DNA from: Sphingomonas sp. PAMC26645
Lineage (GTDB): Bacteria; Pseudomonadota; Alphaproteobacteria; Sphingomonadales; Sphingomonadaceae
Direction of reading: 5' to 3'
DNA: 64,000 bases
Assembly (NCBI RefSeq): GCF_004795835.1
Contig: NZ_CP039249.1
Span: forward strand, 310,001-374,000
A program made the position numbers and the translations under genes. Under the pieces are notes generated by a model. That model had not been told where the DNA came from. It did no database searches and saw only the letters and a program-made list of their open reading frames with translations. Position 1 is the stretch's first letter. Each line of letters starts with the position of its first letter. Of this stretch, positions 35,439-45,037 are shown one piece after another.

Positions 35439-37711
35439 TCGGCGGCTTCCTCTTGCGGGGCCATGTTGTGGCCGAGGAGTTTCAACACGTCCTCGGCGGC
35501 CTGGATCAGGTTGGTGCCGGGGCCGAAGATCGCCTGGACCCCGGCATCGCGCAGCGCCTGATAGTCCTGTGCGGGGATAACGCCACCCGCGATCACCTTG
35601 ATGTCCGCGCGGCCCGCCTCGCGGAGGTAGCCGATCAGCTCGGGGATCAGCGTCTTGTGGCCGGCGGCGAGTGACGAGGCACCGACGATATCGACGTCCT
35701 TTTCGAGCGCGAGCGCGGCGGCCTCGGCGGGAGTCTGGAAGAGTGGGCCGGGGACGATCTCGAAGCCCAGGTCGCCGAACATCGACGAGACGAGGTTGGC
35801 GCCGCGGTCGTGGCCGTCCTGGCCCATCTTGGCGACGAGCATGCGGGGTTTGCGGCCAAGCCGGCGCTCGGTGGCCTCGACGCCATTGGTGAGGCGGGTC
35901 CAGCGGGCATCGTCCTCGTACGCGCCGCCGTAGATGCCGGAGACGGGGGTCGGTTGCGTGCCGTAGCGGCCAAACACGTCCTCCATCGCCGACGAGATTT
36001 CGCCGAGCGTGGCGCGGGCTCGGGCACAGTCGACGGCGAGCGCGAGGAGATTGTTCTCAAATCCTCCCCGATTCGGGGAGGTGTCGGCCGAAGGCTGACG
36101 GAGGGGGGCTTCCGCGAGAGGGTCCGTTTGTGGGACGCCCCCTCCACCATCCTGCGGATGGTCCCCCTCCCCGTTCCGGGGAGGATTTCGCGCGCCTTCG
36201 CGGAGGGCATCTAACGCGGCCCGGCACGCGGCTTCGTCGCGCGTGGCCTTGACCCGCTCAATCCGTTCGATCTGGCCTGCCCGCACCGCGACGTTGTCGA
36301 CGTCGAGGATCTCGATCGAGTCCTGTTCGGCGAGCTTGTACTTGTTGACGCCGACGATGACGTCCTCGCCGCGATCGACGCGCGCCTGCCGCCCAGCCGC
36401 GGCTTCCTCGATCATCGCCTTGGGCCAGCCTGCCGCGACCGCTTTCGCCATCCCGCCTTCGGACTGGATCCGCTCGATCAGGCCCCACGCGCCGTCGACC
36501 AGCGACTGCGTCAGGCTCTCGATATAATAGCTGCCGCCGAGCGGATCGACGACCTTGGTCATCCCGGTCTCTTCCTGGATCACGATCTGCGTGTTGCGCG
36601 CGATCCGTGCCGAGAAGTCGGTCGGCAGCGCGATCGCCTCGTCGAGCGCGTTCGTATGCAAGGACTGCGTGCCGCCGAGCATCGCCGCCATCGCCTCGAT
36701 CGTCGTGCGCATGACGTTGTTGTACGGGTCCTGCTCGGTGAGCGAGACGCCGCTTGTCTGGCAATGCGTGCGCAGCATCTTCGAGCGCTCGTCCTGCGCA
36801 CCCAATTGCGTCATCGCGCGGTGCCAGAGGACGCGCGCGGCGCGGAGCTTGGCGATCTCCATGAAGAAGTTCATGCCGATCGCGAAGAAGAAGCTCAGGC
36901 GCCCGGCGAACTTGTCGATGTCGAGCCCGGACGCGACGCCGTATTTGACGTATTCCATGCCGTCGGCGATCGTGAAGGCGAGCTCGTGGAGCTGCGTCGC
37001 CCCCGCTTCCTGCATGTGATAGCCGCTGATCGAGATGCTGTTGAACTTGGGCATCTCGCGGCTGGTGTAGCCGAAGATGTCCGAGATGATCCGCATGCTC
37101 GGCTCGGGCGGGTAGATGTAGGTGTTGCGGACCATGAACTCCTTGAGGATGTCGTTCTGGATGGTCCCGTCGAGCAGTTTCCGGTCGACGCCCTGCTCCT
37201 CGCCGGCGACGATGAAGAAGGCGAGGATCGGGATCACCGCACCGTTCATCGTCATGCTGACCGACATCTTGTCGAGCGGGATGCCGTCGAAGAGGATCTT
37301 CATGTCCTCGACCGAGTCGATCGCGACGCCGGCCTTGCCGACGTCGCCGGTGACGCGGGGGTGGTCGCTGTCGTAGCCGCGGTGGGTGGCGAGATCGAAC
37401 GCTACCGACAGGCCTTTCTGGCCGGCGGCGAGGTTGCGGCGGTAGAACGCGTTCGAGGCTTCGGCGGTGGAGAAGCCGGCGTATTGGCGGATCGTCCACG
37501 GGCGACCGGCGTACATCGACGCGCGGACGCCGCGGGTGAAGGGGGCGAAGCCTGGGAGGCCGGGGTCTTCGCGCACGTCTTCCGCGGTGTAGAGCGGTTT
37601 GACGTCGATGCCTTCGGGGGTCGGCCAGGTGAGGTCGGCGCCTTTGACTTCCTTGGTAGCGGCGGCCTGCCAGTCTGCGAGGGTTGGGGCGGATTCGGGC
37701 TTGTCGGTCAT
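35435..37711 (-). CDS. scpA: Methylmalonyl-CoA mutase, single-chain
   Basis: Adenosylcobalamin enzyme converting (R)-methylmalonyl-CoA to succinyl-CoA. Catalytic domain signatures are [34 protein letters not shown] and [11 protein letters not shown]. The C-terminal B12-binding domain has the base-off motif [11 protein letters not shown] and later [13 protein letters not shown]. The length is 758 residues from ATG 37711. Residues about 508-552, between ALREGAR and the [17 protein letters not shown] segment, are an insertion encoded by a palindromic repeat, falling in the linker between the two domains. A family B repeat sits 10 bases upstream of the start. Overlaps bioB (ATGA). Confidence 0.96.
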   Translation of the reverse strand: MTDKPESAPTLADWQAAATKEVKGADLTWPTPEGIDVKPLYTAEDVREDPGLPGFAPFTRGVRASMYAGRPWTIRQYAGFSTAEASNAFYRRNLAAGQKGLSVAFDLATHRGYDSDHPRVTGDVGKAGVAIDSVEDMKILFDGIPLDKMSVSMTMNGAVIPILAFFIVAGEEQGVDRKLLDGTIQNDILKEFMVRNTYIYPPEPSMRIISDIFGYTSREMPKFNSISISGYHMQEAGATQLHELAFTIADGMEYVKYGVASGLDIDKFAGRLSFFFAIGMNFFMEIAKLRAARVLWHRAMTQLGAQDERSKMLRTHCQTSGVSLTEQDPYNNVMRTTIEAMAAMLGGTQSLHTNALDEAIALPTDFSARIARNTQIVIQEETGMTKVVDPLGGSYYIESLTQSLVDGAWGLIERIQSEGGMAKAVAAGWPKAMIEEAAAGRQARVDRGEDVIVGVNKYKLAEQDSIEILDVDNVAVRAGQIERIERVKATRDEAACRAALDALREGARNPPRNGEGDHPQDGGGGVPQTDPLAEAPLRQPSADTSPNRGGFENNLLALAVDCARARATLGEISSAMEDVFGRYGTQPTPVSGIYGGAYEDDARWTRLTNGVEATERRLGRKPRMLVAKMGQDGHDRGANLVSSMFGDLGFEIVPGPLFQTPAEAAALALEKDVDIVGASSLAAGHKTLIPELIGYLREAGRADIKVIAGGVIPAQDYQALRDAGVQAIFGPGTNLIQAAEDVLKLLGHNMAPQEEAAE
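36058..36189. repeat. Palindromic repeat family D, inserted in frame in the mutase gene
   Basis: The ends AAATCCTCCCCGATTCGGGG and CCCCGTTCCGGGGAGGATTT are complementary with few mismatches. The centre contains GGTGTCGGCCGAAGGCTGACGG, like the intergenic copies near 49503-49628 and 62092-62218. It lies wholly inside the mutase gene and is translated as about 44 residues rich in Pro, Gly and Asp. Confidence 0.92.
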
Positions 37712-37720
37712 GCTTAAAAC

Positions 37721-37828
37721 ACCACCCCGGCGAAGGCCGGGGCCCAATTGGAAAGGTCGAAGTAATTGAGCGCAGCACCAGCCAATGGGTCGTTGCCCAA
37801 CTGGGCCCCGGCCTCCGCCGGGGTGGTG
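37721..37828. repeat. Palindromic repeat family B, copy 3
   Basis: ACCACCCCGGCGAAGGCCGG and CCGGCCTCCGCCGGGGTGGT form the outer arms; the loop begins GGAAAGGTCGAAGTAA as in copy 2. It lies between the crotonase gene stop and the mutase start, where it could form a processing or attenuation hairpin inside the operon. Confidence 0.9.
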
Positions 37829-37862
37829 GCTATAACCGCCGGGGTGGTGTCGGAGGCGGAGG

Positions 37863-38648
37863 TCATTTGCCCGTGAACACCGGCTTGCGCTTCTCCAGGA
37901 ACGCGCGGCCGCCCTCCATCGAGTCCGCAGACCCGCGCGCATCGCGCTGGTTGGCTGCCTCGGCCTGCATCGCGGTTGCGTAATCCGTTTCGTACGCCGC
38001 GGTAATCGCCCGGCGCATCAGTCCGAGCGCGATCGTTGGCATCGCCGCCAGTCGCTCAGCCAAGGCGAACGCCTCGGCGGCGAGCGCGTCGTCCGCGACG
38101 ACCTTATGCACCATTCCCCAGTCGAGCGCCTTCGCCGCCGGCACGCGCTCACCAAGCATCATCATCTCGGTCGCCCGCGCCTTGCCGATCAGCCGCGGCA
38201 GCATCCACGACGCGCCACCGTCCGGCACCAGCCCGATATTCACGAACGCCTGGAGGAAATACGCGGTCTCGCTCGCGACGCAGAAATCGGCGGCGAGCGC
38301 GAGGCTGCAGCCGATCCCCGCCGCCGGCCCGCGCACTGCGCTCACCACCGGCACCGACAGGTCGGCGAGCGCCGTCATCGTCGGATTGTAGCTGCCGGTC
38401 AGGGCCGCGAACGTCGTCTCGCCCGGATTGTCCGAACCAAGCGCGCCACCACCGACATCAGCGCCCGAGCAGAACGCACGGCCCGCGCCCGCAATCAACA
38501 CCGCCCGCGCGCCATCTAGGTCGCCCAGCGCCGCGCGCAACTCCTCGAACATCGCCGGCGGTGCGGCGTTCAGCCGGTCGGGCCGGTTGAGCGTCAGTAC
38601 CAGCACGTCGCCGCGCCGTTCGCTCAGGATATGCTCGTACGCGGCCAT
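37863..38648 (-). CDS. Enoyl-CoA hydratase/isomerase family protein (crotonase)
   Basis: A 261-residue crotonase-fold protein. [33 protein letters not shown] and the oxyanion-hole segments [20 protein letters not shown] are typical, and [19 protein letters not shown] carries the usual active-site region. It resembles PaaG-like hydratase/isomerases. ATG 38648 is preceded by AGGAGAG. Lying between the epimerase and mutase genes, it may act on acyl-CoA intermediates that feed propionyl-CoA, but the substrate is not evident. Confidence 0.93.
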   Translation of the reverse strand: MAAYEHILSERRGDVLVLTLNRPDRLNAAPPAMFEELRAALGDLDGARAVLIAGAGRAFCSGADVGGGALGSDNPGETTFAALTGSYNPTMTALADLSVPVVSAVRGPAAGIGCSLALAADFCVASETAYFLQAFVNIGLVPDGGASWMLPRLIGKARATEMMMLGERVPAAKALDWGMVHKVVADDALAAEAFALAERLAAMPTIALGLMRRAITAAYETDYATAMQAEAANQRDARGSADSMEGGRAFLEKRKPVFTGK

Positions 38649-38658
38649 CAGATCTCTC

Positions 38659-39084
38659 CTAGTGCGCGCCGGTATCGCCCGGCGTCTCCATCAATTCGAC
38701 CAGCATGCCGCCGAAATCCTTAGGATGCACGAACACGATCGGCGTGCCATGCGCGCCGATCCGCGGCTCGCCCAGCACAGTCGCGCCTTTCGCCTTCAGG
38801 TCGGCGACCGCGGCGGCGATATCGGAGACCTCGAAGCAGACATGATGCTGCCCGCCTGCCGGGTTCTTGCGCAGGAAGCCTGCGATCGGCGAACTCTCGT
38901 CATACGGCTCGATCAGTTCGATCTGCGTGTTCGGCGCATCGATGAAGCACACCTTCACTCCCTGTGCCGGCAGGTCGAACGGCTCGCCGATCGCGGTCGC
39001 GCCGAGCAGCAGGCGATAAGTCTCGACCGACTTCGCGATCGACGGCGTCGCGACCCCGACATGGTTGAGGCGGCCCAGTGTCAT
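38659..39084 (-). CDS. mce: Methylmalonyl-CoA epimerase
   Basis: Interconverts (S)- and (R)-methylmalonyl-CoA, linking the carboxylase product to the mutase. The glyoxalase/VOC fold shows metal ligands in RLNHVGVATPS, GGQHHVCFEVSDI and VFVHPKDFGGMLVEL. Length 141 residues, normal. ATG 39084 has GAAGGA upstream and overlaps the stop of the preceding gene (ATGA). Its position in the cluster strongly supports the specific assignment over other VOC proteins. Confidence 0.95.
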   Translation of the reverse strand: MTLGRLNHVGVATPSIAKSVETYRLLLGATAIGEPFDLPAQGVKVCFIDAPNTQIELIEPYDESSPIAGFLRKNPAGGQHHVCFEVSDIAAAVADLKAKGATVLGEPRIGAHGTPIVFVHPKDFGGMLVELMETPGDTGAH

Positions 39085-39584
39085 TGCGCATCCTTCGGTG
39101 GTGGCGGCGTGGGAACGACACCTAGCGTGTAACCGCACACACCGAGCACCTGCCGAATCATCGCATCACTGGTCGGCGCGACGAAATTCGCCTGCACCGC
39201 AAAGCTCGCGCCGTTGGTGGTCTCGACCCGTACCGTCTTCGATTTTACCAGAAACGTGGTCAGCCTGGTAATCGCCTCGGGATCGGTGACGTAGGTGCCG
39301 GTGCCTGGAAACTGCCAGTTGTAAGTGAATGCTGGCCCGCCATCGAAGCGCACCGCGACGGGTTTGTCCGCGCCTGACCCGAGCGGCTGCGGCTGGATGA
39401 ACTGGATCGAGACGATCGGCTCGGACGCCACGTCGCACTTTACGACGAAGCGCGACAGACCGTCATTGCCGGTGACCGATGCAGAGATGCTGCGCACGCC
39501 CGCCTGATTGGTGCGATCTGCGAGCTTCCAGGTCGGTGCAGGTGCCGCCACGGCTGCGGCTTGAAGCAGAAGAAACGCGATCAT
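39081..39584 (-). CDS. Exported protein of unknown function
   Basis: A 167-residue protein with a short signal (MIAFLLLQAAAVAAPAP) and a beta-rich mature part: SRFVVKCDVASEP, VSIQFIQPQPLG and VRFDGGPAFTYNWQFPG. One Cys early and one late may form a disulfide. The C-terminus is Pro-rich (TPPPPKDAQ). I do not recognise a named family. Both ends overlap neighbours by ATGA, so it is translated within the propionate operon, but its link to propionate metabolism is unclear. Confidence 0.75.
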   Translation of the reverse strand: MIAFLLLQAAAVAAPAPTWKLADRTNQAGVRSISASVTGNDGLSRFVVKCDVASEPIVSIQFIQPQPLGSGADKPVAVRFDGGPAFTYNWQFPGTGTYVTDPEAITRLTTFLVKSKTVRVETTNGASFAVQANFVAPTSDAMIRQVLGVCGYTLGVVPTPPPPKDAQ

Positions 39585-39796
39585 CCCTCGATCCTCCGCT
39601 GCTGGGCCGCCGCCATTGCAGCGCCTTCGATCACCCCTTCCAAGCGAGACACCCGATCGCGGAGATCACCATGCGCACCGGCAAGACCCGCGAGCCGCCC
39701 GCCAAGCTGAGCGACGTCTCGATCGAGACCATCGAGCTGATCCTTCAGCGTCAGGATCGTCTTGAAAACGCCAAATGCTTTCTCACCCGCACTCAC
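39581..39796 (-). CDS. Small coiled-coil protein of unknown function
   Basis: A 71-residue helical protein with a heptad-like run LTLKDQLDGLDRDVAQLGG and LRDRVSRLEGVIEGAA, likely a coiled-coil dimer or oligomer. The start is GTG 39796, overlapping the upstream stop (GTGA); its stop overlaps the next start (ATGA). The coupled overlaps on both sides support it as real despite no recognised family. Confidence 0.7.
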   Translation of the reverse strand: MSAGEKAFGVFKTILTLKDQLDGLDRDVAQLGGRLAGLAGAHGDLRDRVSRLEGVIEGAAMAAAQQRRIEG

Positions 39797-40077
39797 GGCC
39801 TTCCGCCCGCCAACACCGCATCGACCACAGCGCAGGTGCGCGCGATATTCTCCCGCATCGACTGGATGGACATCTTCATGTCGTCGACAGCGGCCTCGAT
39901 CTCCGGCGCGAGCAATGCCAACGCGGCTTCCTCGTCACGCGATGCCGGTGTCGCGATATACCGCATCGTCGCCTCACGCACGACGCGGCCGACGGACATG
40001 CCGCTGTTCGCCGCGAACGCATCGAGCGCGGCCTTGTGGTCGGGCGTAGTCAGAAACGTCACGCGTTCGGTCTGCAT
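39793..40077 (-). CDS. Small ribbon-helix-helix-like protein
   Basis: A 94-residue protein. The N-terminal TERVTFLTTPDHKAALDAFA followed by SVGRVVREATMRYI has the strand-helix-helix spacing of ribbon-helix-helix DNA-binding proteins. The C-terminal half is helical (EIEAAVDDMKMSIQSMRENI). It could be a local regulator or an antitoxin-like protein, but no toxin gene is next to it; the partner is the small coiled-coil gene. ATG 40077 is the likely start. Inference from pattern only. Confidence 0.65.
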   Translation of the reverse strand: MQTERVTFLTTPDHKAALDAFAANSGMSVGRVVREATMRYIATPASRDEEAALALLAPEIEAAVDDMKMSIQSMRENIARTCAVVDAVLAGGRP

Positions 40078-40136
40078 GTCACGACTCCTTCGCATGACAT
40101 GATAATGTGCTTACCATCATGCAACAAGCCGCTGGA

Positions 40137-41663
40137 TCACAGCGGGATGTTGTCATGCTTCTTCCAAGGATTCTCCAGCGCCTTGCCGCGGAGTTTCCGC
40201 AGGCCGAGCGCGATGCGGCGGCGGGTCGAGTGGGGCTGGATCACTTCGTCGATGAAGCCCTTCGACGCGGCGACGAACGGGTTGGCGAAGCGCGCCTCGT
40301 ATTCCGCGGTACGTTCCGCGATCTCTTCCGGCGTCTTGCCGCGGAAGATGATCTCGACTGCGCCCTTCGCGCCCATCACCGCGATCTCAGCGGTCGGCCA
40401 TGCATAGTTGAGGTCGCCGCGCAGGTGCTTCGAGGCCATCACGTCGTACGCGCCGCCATAGGCTTTCCGCGTAATGACAGTGATCTTGGGCACGGTCGCC
40501 TCGGCATAGGCGAACAGCAGTTTCGCGCCGTGCTTGATGATGCCGTTATGCTCCTGCGCGGTGCCGGGCAGGAAGCCGGGGACGTCGACGAAGGTGACGA
40601 TCGGGATCTCGAACGCATCGCAGAAGCGCACGAACCGCGCCGCCTTCTTCGAGCTGTTGATGTCGAGCACGCCGGCGAGGACCATCGGCTGGTTCGCGAC
40701 GAAGCCGACCGTGCGGCCTTCGATCCGGCCGAACCCGGTGATTATGTTGGCCGCGTGTGCCGGCTGCGTCTCGAAGAAATCGCCCTCGTCGACGGTCTTC
40801 CGGATCAGCTCGTGCATGTCGTAGGGCTGGTTCGCCGACGCCGGGATCAGCGTGTCGAGGCTCTCCTCGATCCGGTCCCATTCGTCCGCAGTCGGGCGCT
40901 CAGGTACACCTTCACGGTTCGACGCAGGCAGGAAATCGAAGAAGTCGCGCGCGGCCAACAAGGCCTCGATGTCGTTCTCGAACGCGTTGTCGGCGACCGA
41001 CGTCTTGGTGGTGTGAGTCACCGCGCCGCCAAGCGCCTCCTGCGTCACGACTTCGTTGGTCACCGTCTTGACCACGTCGGGGCCGGTGACGAACATGTAG
41101 CTTGAATCCTTCACCATGAAGATGAAGTCGGTCATCGCGGGGCTGTAGACCGCACCGCCAGCACAAGGTCCCATGATCAGCGAGAGCTGCGGCACAACGC
41201 CCGACGCGAGCGCGTTGCGCTGGAACACTTCGGCATAGCCGCCGAGGCTGGCGACGCCCTCCTGAATGCGCGCACCGCCGCTGTCGTTGAGGCCGATGAT
41301 CGGCGCGCCGACCTTCATCGCGCTGTCCATCACCTTGCAGATCTTCTGCGCGTGACGTTCGCTGAGGGAGCCGCCGAACACGGTAAAATCCTGGCTGAAG
41401 ACGAAGACGAGGCGGCCGTTGATCGTGCCCGAGCCGGTGACCACGCCGTCGCCGGGGATCATCTGGTCCTGCATGCCGAAATCGACGCAGTTATGCTCGA
41501 CATACATGTCGAGCTCCTCGAACGATCCCTCGTCCAGCAGCACGTCAAGGCGCTCCCTCGCGGTGAGCTTACCCTTGGCGTGCTGCGCTGCGATCCGCTT
41601 GAGGCCCCCGCCGACTCTGGCGGCTTCGCGGCGGCGTTCAAGCTCTTCGATCGTGGATGACAT
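40137..41663 (-). CDS. pccB: Propionyl-CoA carboxylase beta subunit (carboxyltransferase)
   Basis: Transfers CO2 from biotin on PccA to propionyl-CoA. The 508-residue product has [47 protein letters not shown] and [10 protein letters not shown], which bind CoA and carboxybiotin. The N-terminus [14 protein letters not shown] and C-terminus [12 protein letters not shown] are PccB-like. ATG 41663 follows GGAGAGACG. First gene of the minus-strand propionate cluster, reading away from the divergent regulator. Confidence 0.95.
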   Translation of the reverse strand: MSSTIEELERRREAARVGGGLKRIAAQHAKGKLTARERLDVLLDEGSFEELDMYVEHNCVDFGMQDQMIPGDGVVTGSGTINGRLVFVFSQDFTVFGGSLSERHAQKICKVMDSAMKVGAPIIGLNDSGGARIQEGVASLGGYAEVFQRNALASGVVPQLSLIMGPCAGGAVYSPAMTDFIFMVKDSSYMFVTGPDVVKTVTNEVVTQEALGGAVTHTTKTSVADNAFENDIEALLAARDFFDFLPASNREGVPERPTADEWDRIEESLDTLIPASANQPYDMHELIRKTVDEGDFFETQPAHAANIITGFGRIEGRTVGFVANQPMVLAGVLDINSSKKAARFVRFCDAFEIPIVTFVDVPGFLPGTAQEHNGIIKHGAKLLFAYAEATVPKITVITRKAYGGAYDVMASKHLRGDLNYAWPTAEIAVMGAKGAVEIIFRGKTPEEIAERTAEYEARFANPFVAASKGFIDEVIQPHSTRRRIALGLRKLRGKALENPWKKHDNIPL

Positions 41664-41718
41664 CGTCTCTCCGTCCTGCTGACTGCCTTCACAGAGCGGG
41701 ATGCGATGCGCAAATGCA

Positions 41719-41755
41719 ATGTTGCAAACTTGTCCGGGGCATGTTTGCAAACTAG
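41719..41755. promoter_or_regulatory. Candidate operator pair between pccB and its regulator
   Basis: Two related sites, ATGTTGCAAACTTG (41719-41732) and ATGTTTGCAAACTAG (41741-41755). The second contains the perfect palindrome GTTTGCAAAC. Their centres are about 23 bases apart, near two helical turns, in the 100-base gap between the divergent genes. RamB, an actinobacterial regulator related to the adjacent gene product, is known to bind TTTGCAAA-like sites, which supports operator function here; not proven. Confidence 0.65.
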
Positions 41756-41763
41756 GCGGGGAT

Positions 41764-43158
41764 ATGACTTTGCCCGCTCGTCGCCTCTTCGTCGGACACC
41801 GCCTGCGCGACCTGCGCCGCGTCCTTGGAATCAGCCAGGCGGCGATGGCGGCGCGGATCGGCCTGTCGGTCAGCTATCTCTCGCAGATCGAGAATGGCGA
41901 CCGCCCGGTCACGGAGGGCGTGCTGATCACGCTGGCGCGCGAGTTTCCGGCGGATTGGGGGAGCATCGACGCGGCGGACGATACCGCGTTGCTGATCGCG
42001 ACGCTGGAGGCGGTGTCGGACACTAGTGTGGAGGCACCTGCGCTCGACGAGACCGCGGTGCGGCGCGCGGTGAAGCACCAGCCATTGTTGGCGCAGCGGC
42101 TCGTCGCGATGCACGACGCGTATCGGCGCGCGCAGGAGCAGTTGCGCGCGCTGGACGACCGGTTGGTGGCGGGGTCCGGTGCGCCGGGGTTGCTGCCGTG
42201 GGAGGACGTGCGCGACTGGTTTCATGCGGCCGGCAATTACGTCGATGCGCTCGACCGGCGGGCGGAGGAGATCGGCGAGACTTTGGGGGCGGACCGGATC
42301 GCGTCGCTTGAGGCTAGGCTTGCCGCGCGCGGCGTGTCGGTCGCGATCTCGGGCGCGCTTGCCGCACCGCTGCGCGATTACGATGGCGCGACCTTGCAGT
42401 TGGACGGATCGCAGCCGGGCGAGACCACCATTTTCTCCCTCGCGCACCAAGTCGCACGGCATGAGTTCGGCGACGTCATCGGCGGGATCGTCGCAGCGTC
42501 GGAGATGGCGTCGGAGACGGCGCGCGCACTGCTGACCGCGGGGCTGACCAATTACGCGGCGGGGGCGATAGTCATGCCCTATACGCGCTTTCGGACGGAG
42601 GCGCGGAGCGTCCGCCACGACATCGACCGGTTGCGGCGGATCTTCGGGACGAGTTTCGAGCAGACGTGTCACCGGCTCTCGACGTTGCAGAGACCGGGCG
42701 CGCTGGGCATCCCGTTCTTCTTCTGCCGCGTGGACATGGCCGGCAACATCACCAAGCGGCACTCCGCCACGCGCCTGCAGTTCGCACGGTTCGGGGGGGC
42801 GTGTCCGTTGTGGATCGTCCACGAGGCGGTGGCGATCCCCGACCGGATACTGACGCAGCTGATCGAGACGACCGACGGGATCCGCTATGTCTCGATGGCG
42901 AAGGGGCTGGTGAAGCCGTCCGAGACGTACACGCGACCGGCGCGGCGCTATGCGGTGGCGCTGGGGTGCGAAGAGGCGAACGCGTCGGAGTTCATCTATG
43001 CGGACGCGCTGGGGACCGGAGGCATTGCGACGCCGATCGGGTCGTCATGCCGCATCTGCCTGCGTACCGACTGCGACCAGCGCGCGTTTCCGCCGGCTGC
43101 CAGCGAGATCCGGGTCGATCCCGACCGCCGCGGCGCCGTGCCGTACGAAGTGGTTTAG
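41764..43158 (+). CDS. XRE/ImmA-IrrE/DUF2083 regulator of short-chain fatty acyl metabolism
   Basis: A 464-residue regulator of the RamB/ScfR type. The N-terminal HTH (residues about 5-60) has [20 protein letters not shown] and [16 protein letters not shown]. The middle ImmA/IrrE-like domain includes [14 protein letters not shown], with His and Glu residues but not a canonical HExxH. The C-terminal DUF2083 has [18 protein letters not shown]. Relatives control methylcitrate, glyoxylate or propionyl-CoA genes in response to acyl-CoA. ATG 41764 follows GGCGGGG; longer in-frame starts upstream run into the operator region. Divergent from pccB, its likely target. Confidence 0.9.
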   Translation: MTLPARRLFVGHRLRDLRRVLGISQAAMAARIGLSVSYLSQIENGDRPVTEGVLITLAREFPADWGSIDAADDTALLIATLEAVSDTSVEAPALDETAVRRAVKHQPLLAQRLVAMHDAYRRAQEQLRALDDRLVAGSGAPGLLPWEDVRDWFHAAGNYVDALDRRAEEIGETLGADRIASLEARLAARGVSVAISGALAAPLRDYDGATLQLDGSQPGETTIFSLAHQVARHEFGDVIGGIVAASEMASETARALLTAGLTNYAAGAIVMPYTRFRTEARSVRHDIDRLRRIFGTSFEQTCHRLSTLQRPGALGIPFFFCRVDMAGNITKRHSATRLQFARFGGACPLWIVHEAVAIPDRILTQLIETTDGIRYVSMAKGLVKPSETYTRPARRYAVALGCEEANASEFIYADALGTGGIATPIGSSCRICLRTDCDQRAFPPAASEIRVDPDRRGAVPYEVV

Positions 43159-43173
43159 CCCACCCCTCTAAAC

Positions 43174-43198
43174 TCGACCGAAGTACCACTTCGGTCGA
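43174..43198 (+). terminator. Hairpin after the regulator gene
   Basis: TCGACCGAAGT and ACTTCGGTCGA form an 11-pair stem with a 3-base loop, 15 bases past the regulator stop. No T-tract follows on the plus strand, so intrinsic termination is only possible. Confidence 0.45.
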
Positions 43199-43203
43199 CG
43201 GAC

Positions 43204-43234
43204 AAAAAAGGCCCGGTGTGTTTCCACACCGGGC
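43204..43234 (-). terminator. Rho-independent terminator of glnK-amtB
   Basis: On the minus strand, GCCCGGTGTG pairs with CACACCGGGC around a 4-base loop and is followed by CCTTTTTTG. It lies about 57 bases past the amtB stop. Strong intrinsic terminator. Confidence 0.92.
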
Positions 43235-43290
43235 TAAGGTTGTCCGCAGGAGGAACGTCGTGGGTGCGGGCTCGACTGGCCCGCTACCGA

Positions 43291-44655
43291 TTAGTTGTAA
43301 GCGCGCTCGCCGTGTTCGCCGATGTCGAGACCCTCATGCTCGACTTCCGGCGACACCCGCAGACCGGTGACGGCCTTGGCGACGTAGATCGCGATCGTGG
43401 TGCCGATCGTGGCCCAGATGATCGTGACGATCACCGCCTGGAGCTGCACGAAGAGCTTGGCGCCCATCGCATAGTCCGCAGCGCCGGGCCCGCCGAGCGA
43501 CGGGGCGTAGACCACCGCGGTGCCGATCGCGCCGATCATGCCGCCGATGCCGTGGATCCCGAAGGCGTCCAAGGAATCGTCGTAGCCGAGCATCGGCTTG
43601 AGCTTCGACACTGCCATGAAGCAGACGAGCGAGGCGATCGCGCCGAGGACGATGGCGCCGAACGGGCCGGAGTTGCCCGCGGCCGGTGTGACGGCGACGA
43701 GGCCGGCGACGATGCCCGAGCAGAAGCCCAAAGCCGAACCCTTGTGACCCGAGAGCTTCTCGGCAAGCATCCAGAACAAGGCAGCCGAAGCCGTGGCGAC
43801 GAAGGTGTTGAGCATCGCGAGTGCGGCAGACCCGTTCGCCTCGAGCGCCGAGCCGGCGTTGAAGCCGAACCAGCCGACCCAGAGCAGGCCGGTACCGATG
43901 CCGGTCATCACCAGCGAGTGCGGTGCCATTGGCTCCTTCGGGTAGCCGATACGCTTGCCGAGGATCAGGGCGGCTACCAGCGCCGAGACGCCGGCGTTGA
44001 TGTGGACCACGGTACCGCCGGCGAAATCGAGTGCGCCTGCCTTGAAGAAATACCCGCTCGATGCCCACACCATGTGCGCGATCGGGAAATAGACGATCGT
44101 CAGCCAGACCAGGCCGAATACCATCACCGCCGAGAACTTCATGCGCTCGACGACCGAGCCCAGGACTAGTGCAATGGTGATCGCGGCGAAGGTCATCTGG
44201 AAGCAGATGAAGACATATTCGGGGATCTCGACGCCGGCCGTGAAGGTCGCCGCCTGCGAGGCGGGCGTGACGCCCTTCAGGAATGCCTTGTCGAAGCTGC
44301 CGATGAAGTTGCTGAGCAGCGGGTTGGTCACGTCCGGACCGAACGCCAGCGTGTAGCCCCACATCACCCAGATCAGCATCGCGAGCGCCGCGACGGCACC
44401 GATCTGAGTCATGGTCGACAGCATGTTCTTCGACCGCGTGAGGCCGCCGTAGAACAGCGCGAGACCGGGCAGGATCATCATCAGGACGAGGATCGTCGAG
44501 GTCATCATCCAGGCGGTGTCGCCCTTGTTCACGGTAGCAACGACGGGCGCGACCACCGGTGCGGCTGCGGCCTGTGCCCAGGCGGGTGCGGCTCCGATCA
44601 TCGTCGCGCCGAACCCTAGAGCCGCGACGGCGGCCTTCTTCAAATCATGCTTCAT
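43291..44655 (-). CDS. amtB: Ammonium transporter
   Basis: Inner-membrane Amt/MEP channel for ammonium. A signal sequence (KKAAVAALGFGATMIGAAPAWAQA) precedes eleven membrane segments. Signatures include GDTAWMMTSTILVLMMILPGLALFYGGL, DFAGGTVVHINAGVSALVAA, GWFGFNAGSA and FGIHGIGGMIGAIGTA, with the twin His of the pore. The length is 454 residues. ATG 44655 follows a strong GAGGGGGG site, 11 bases behind the glnK stop. The PII partner GlnK is encoded just upstream, so it is a nitrogen-regulated operon. Confidence 0.96.
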   Translation of the reverse strand: MKHDLKKAAVAALGFGATMIGAAPAWAQAAAAPVVAPVVATVNKGDTAWMMTSTILVLMMILPGLALFYGGLTRSKNMLSTMTQIGAVAALAMLIWVMWGYTLAFGPDVTNPLLSNFIGSFDKAFLKGVTPASQAATFTAGVEIPEYVFICFQMTFAAITIALVLGSVVERMKFSAVMVFGLVWLTIVYFPIAHMVWASSGYFFKAGALDFAGGTVVHINAGVSALVAALILGKRIGYPKEPMAPHSLVMTGIGTGLLWVGWFGFNAGSALEANGSAALAMLNTFVATASAALFWMLAEKLSGHKGSALGFCSGIVAGLVAVTPAAGNSGPFGAIVLGAIASLVCFMAVSKLKPMLGYDDSLDAFGIHGIGGMIGAIGTAVVYAPSLGGPGAADYAMGAKLFVQLQAVIVTIIWATIGTTIAIYVAKAVTGLRVSPEVEHEGLDIGEHGERAYN

Positions 44656-44666
44656 CTCGTCCCCCC

Positions 44667-45005
44667 TCAGAGCGCTGAATCGTCGGTTTCGCCGGTGCGG
44701 ATCCGCACTGCCTGGCCGACGTCGAGCACGAAGATCTTGCCGTCGCCGATCGCGCCGGTGTTCGCCGATGCCTGGATCGCCTCGACCACGCGGTCGGACA
44801 GGCTGGCGGCGCAGACCACCTCGATCTTGATCTTCGGCACCATGTTGGTGCTGTATTCGGCCCCCCGATAGATCTCGGTCTGGCCCTTCTGACGGCCGAA
44901 CCCCTTGACCTCGGTGACCGTCATGCCCGCCACGCCGATCGTGGTGAGCGCTTCGCGCACCTCGTCGAGCTTGAACGGCTTGATGATGGCAATGACGAGT
45001 TTCAT
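44667..45005 (-). CDS. glnK: Nitrogen regulatory protein P-II
   Basis: A 112-residue PII signal protein that senses glutamine and 2-oxoglutarate and blocks Amt[21 protein letters not shown] starts the fold. The T-loop has [20 protein letters not shown] with the uridylylation site Tyr51, and the C-terminus contains [18 protein letters not shown]. Called glnK rather than glnB because it is cotranscribed with amtB. A sigma-54 promoter lies about 35-50 bases upstream. Confidence 0.95.
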   Translation of the reverse strand: MKLVIAIIKPFKLDEVREALTTIGVAGMTVTEVKGFGRQKGQTEIYRGAEYSTNMVPKIKIEVVCAASLSDRVVEAIQASANTGAIGDGKIFVLDVGQAVRIRTGETDDSAL

Positions 45006-45037
45006 CGCGCCCCTTCCCCTTGTTACGGGAGGTGCCT

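Noticed and set aside
41701..41763. Longer N-terminal forms of both PccB and the divergent regulator
   Set aside because: Each would run through the palindromic operator region and through the other gene's leader. Both have good ribosome sites at the shorter starts.
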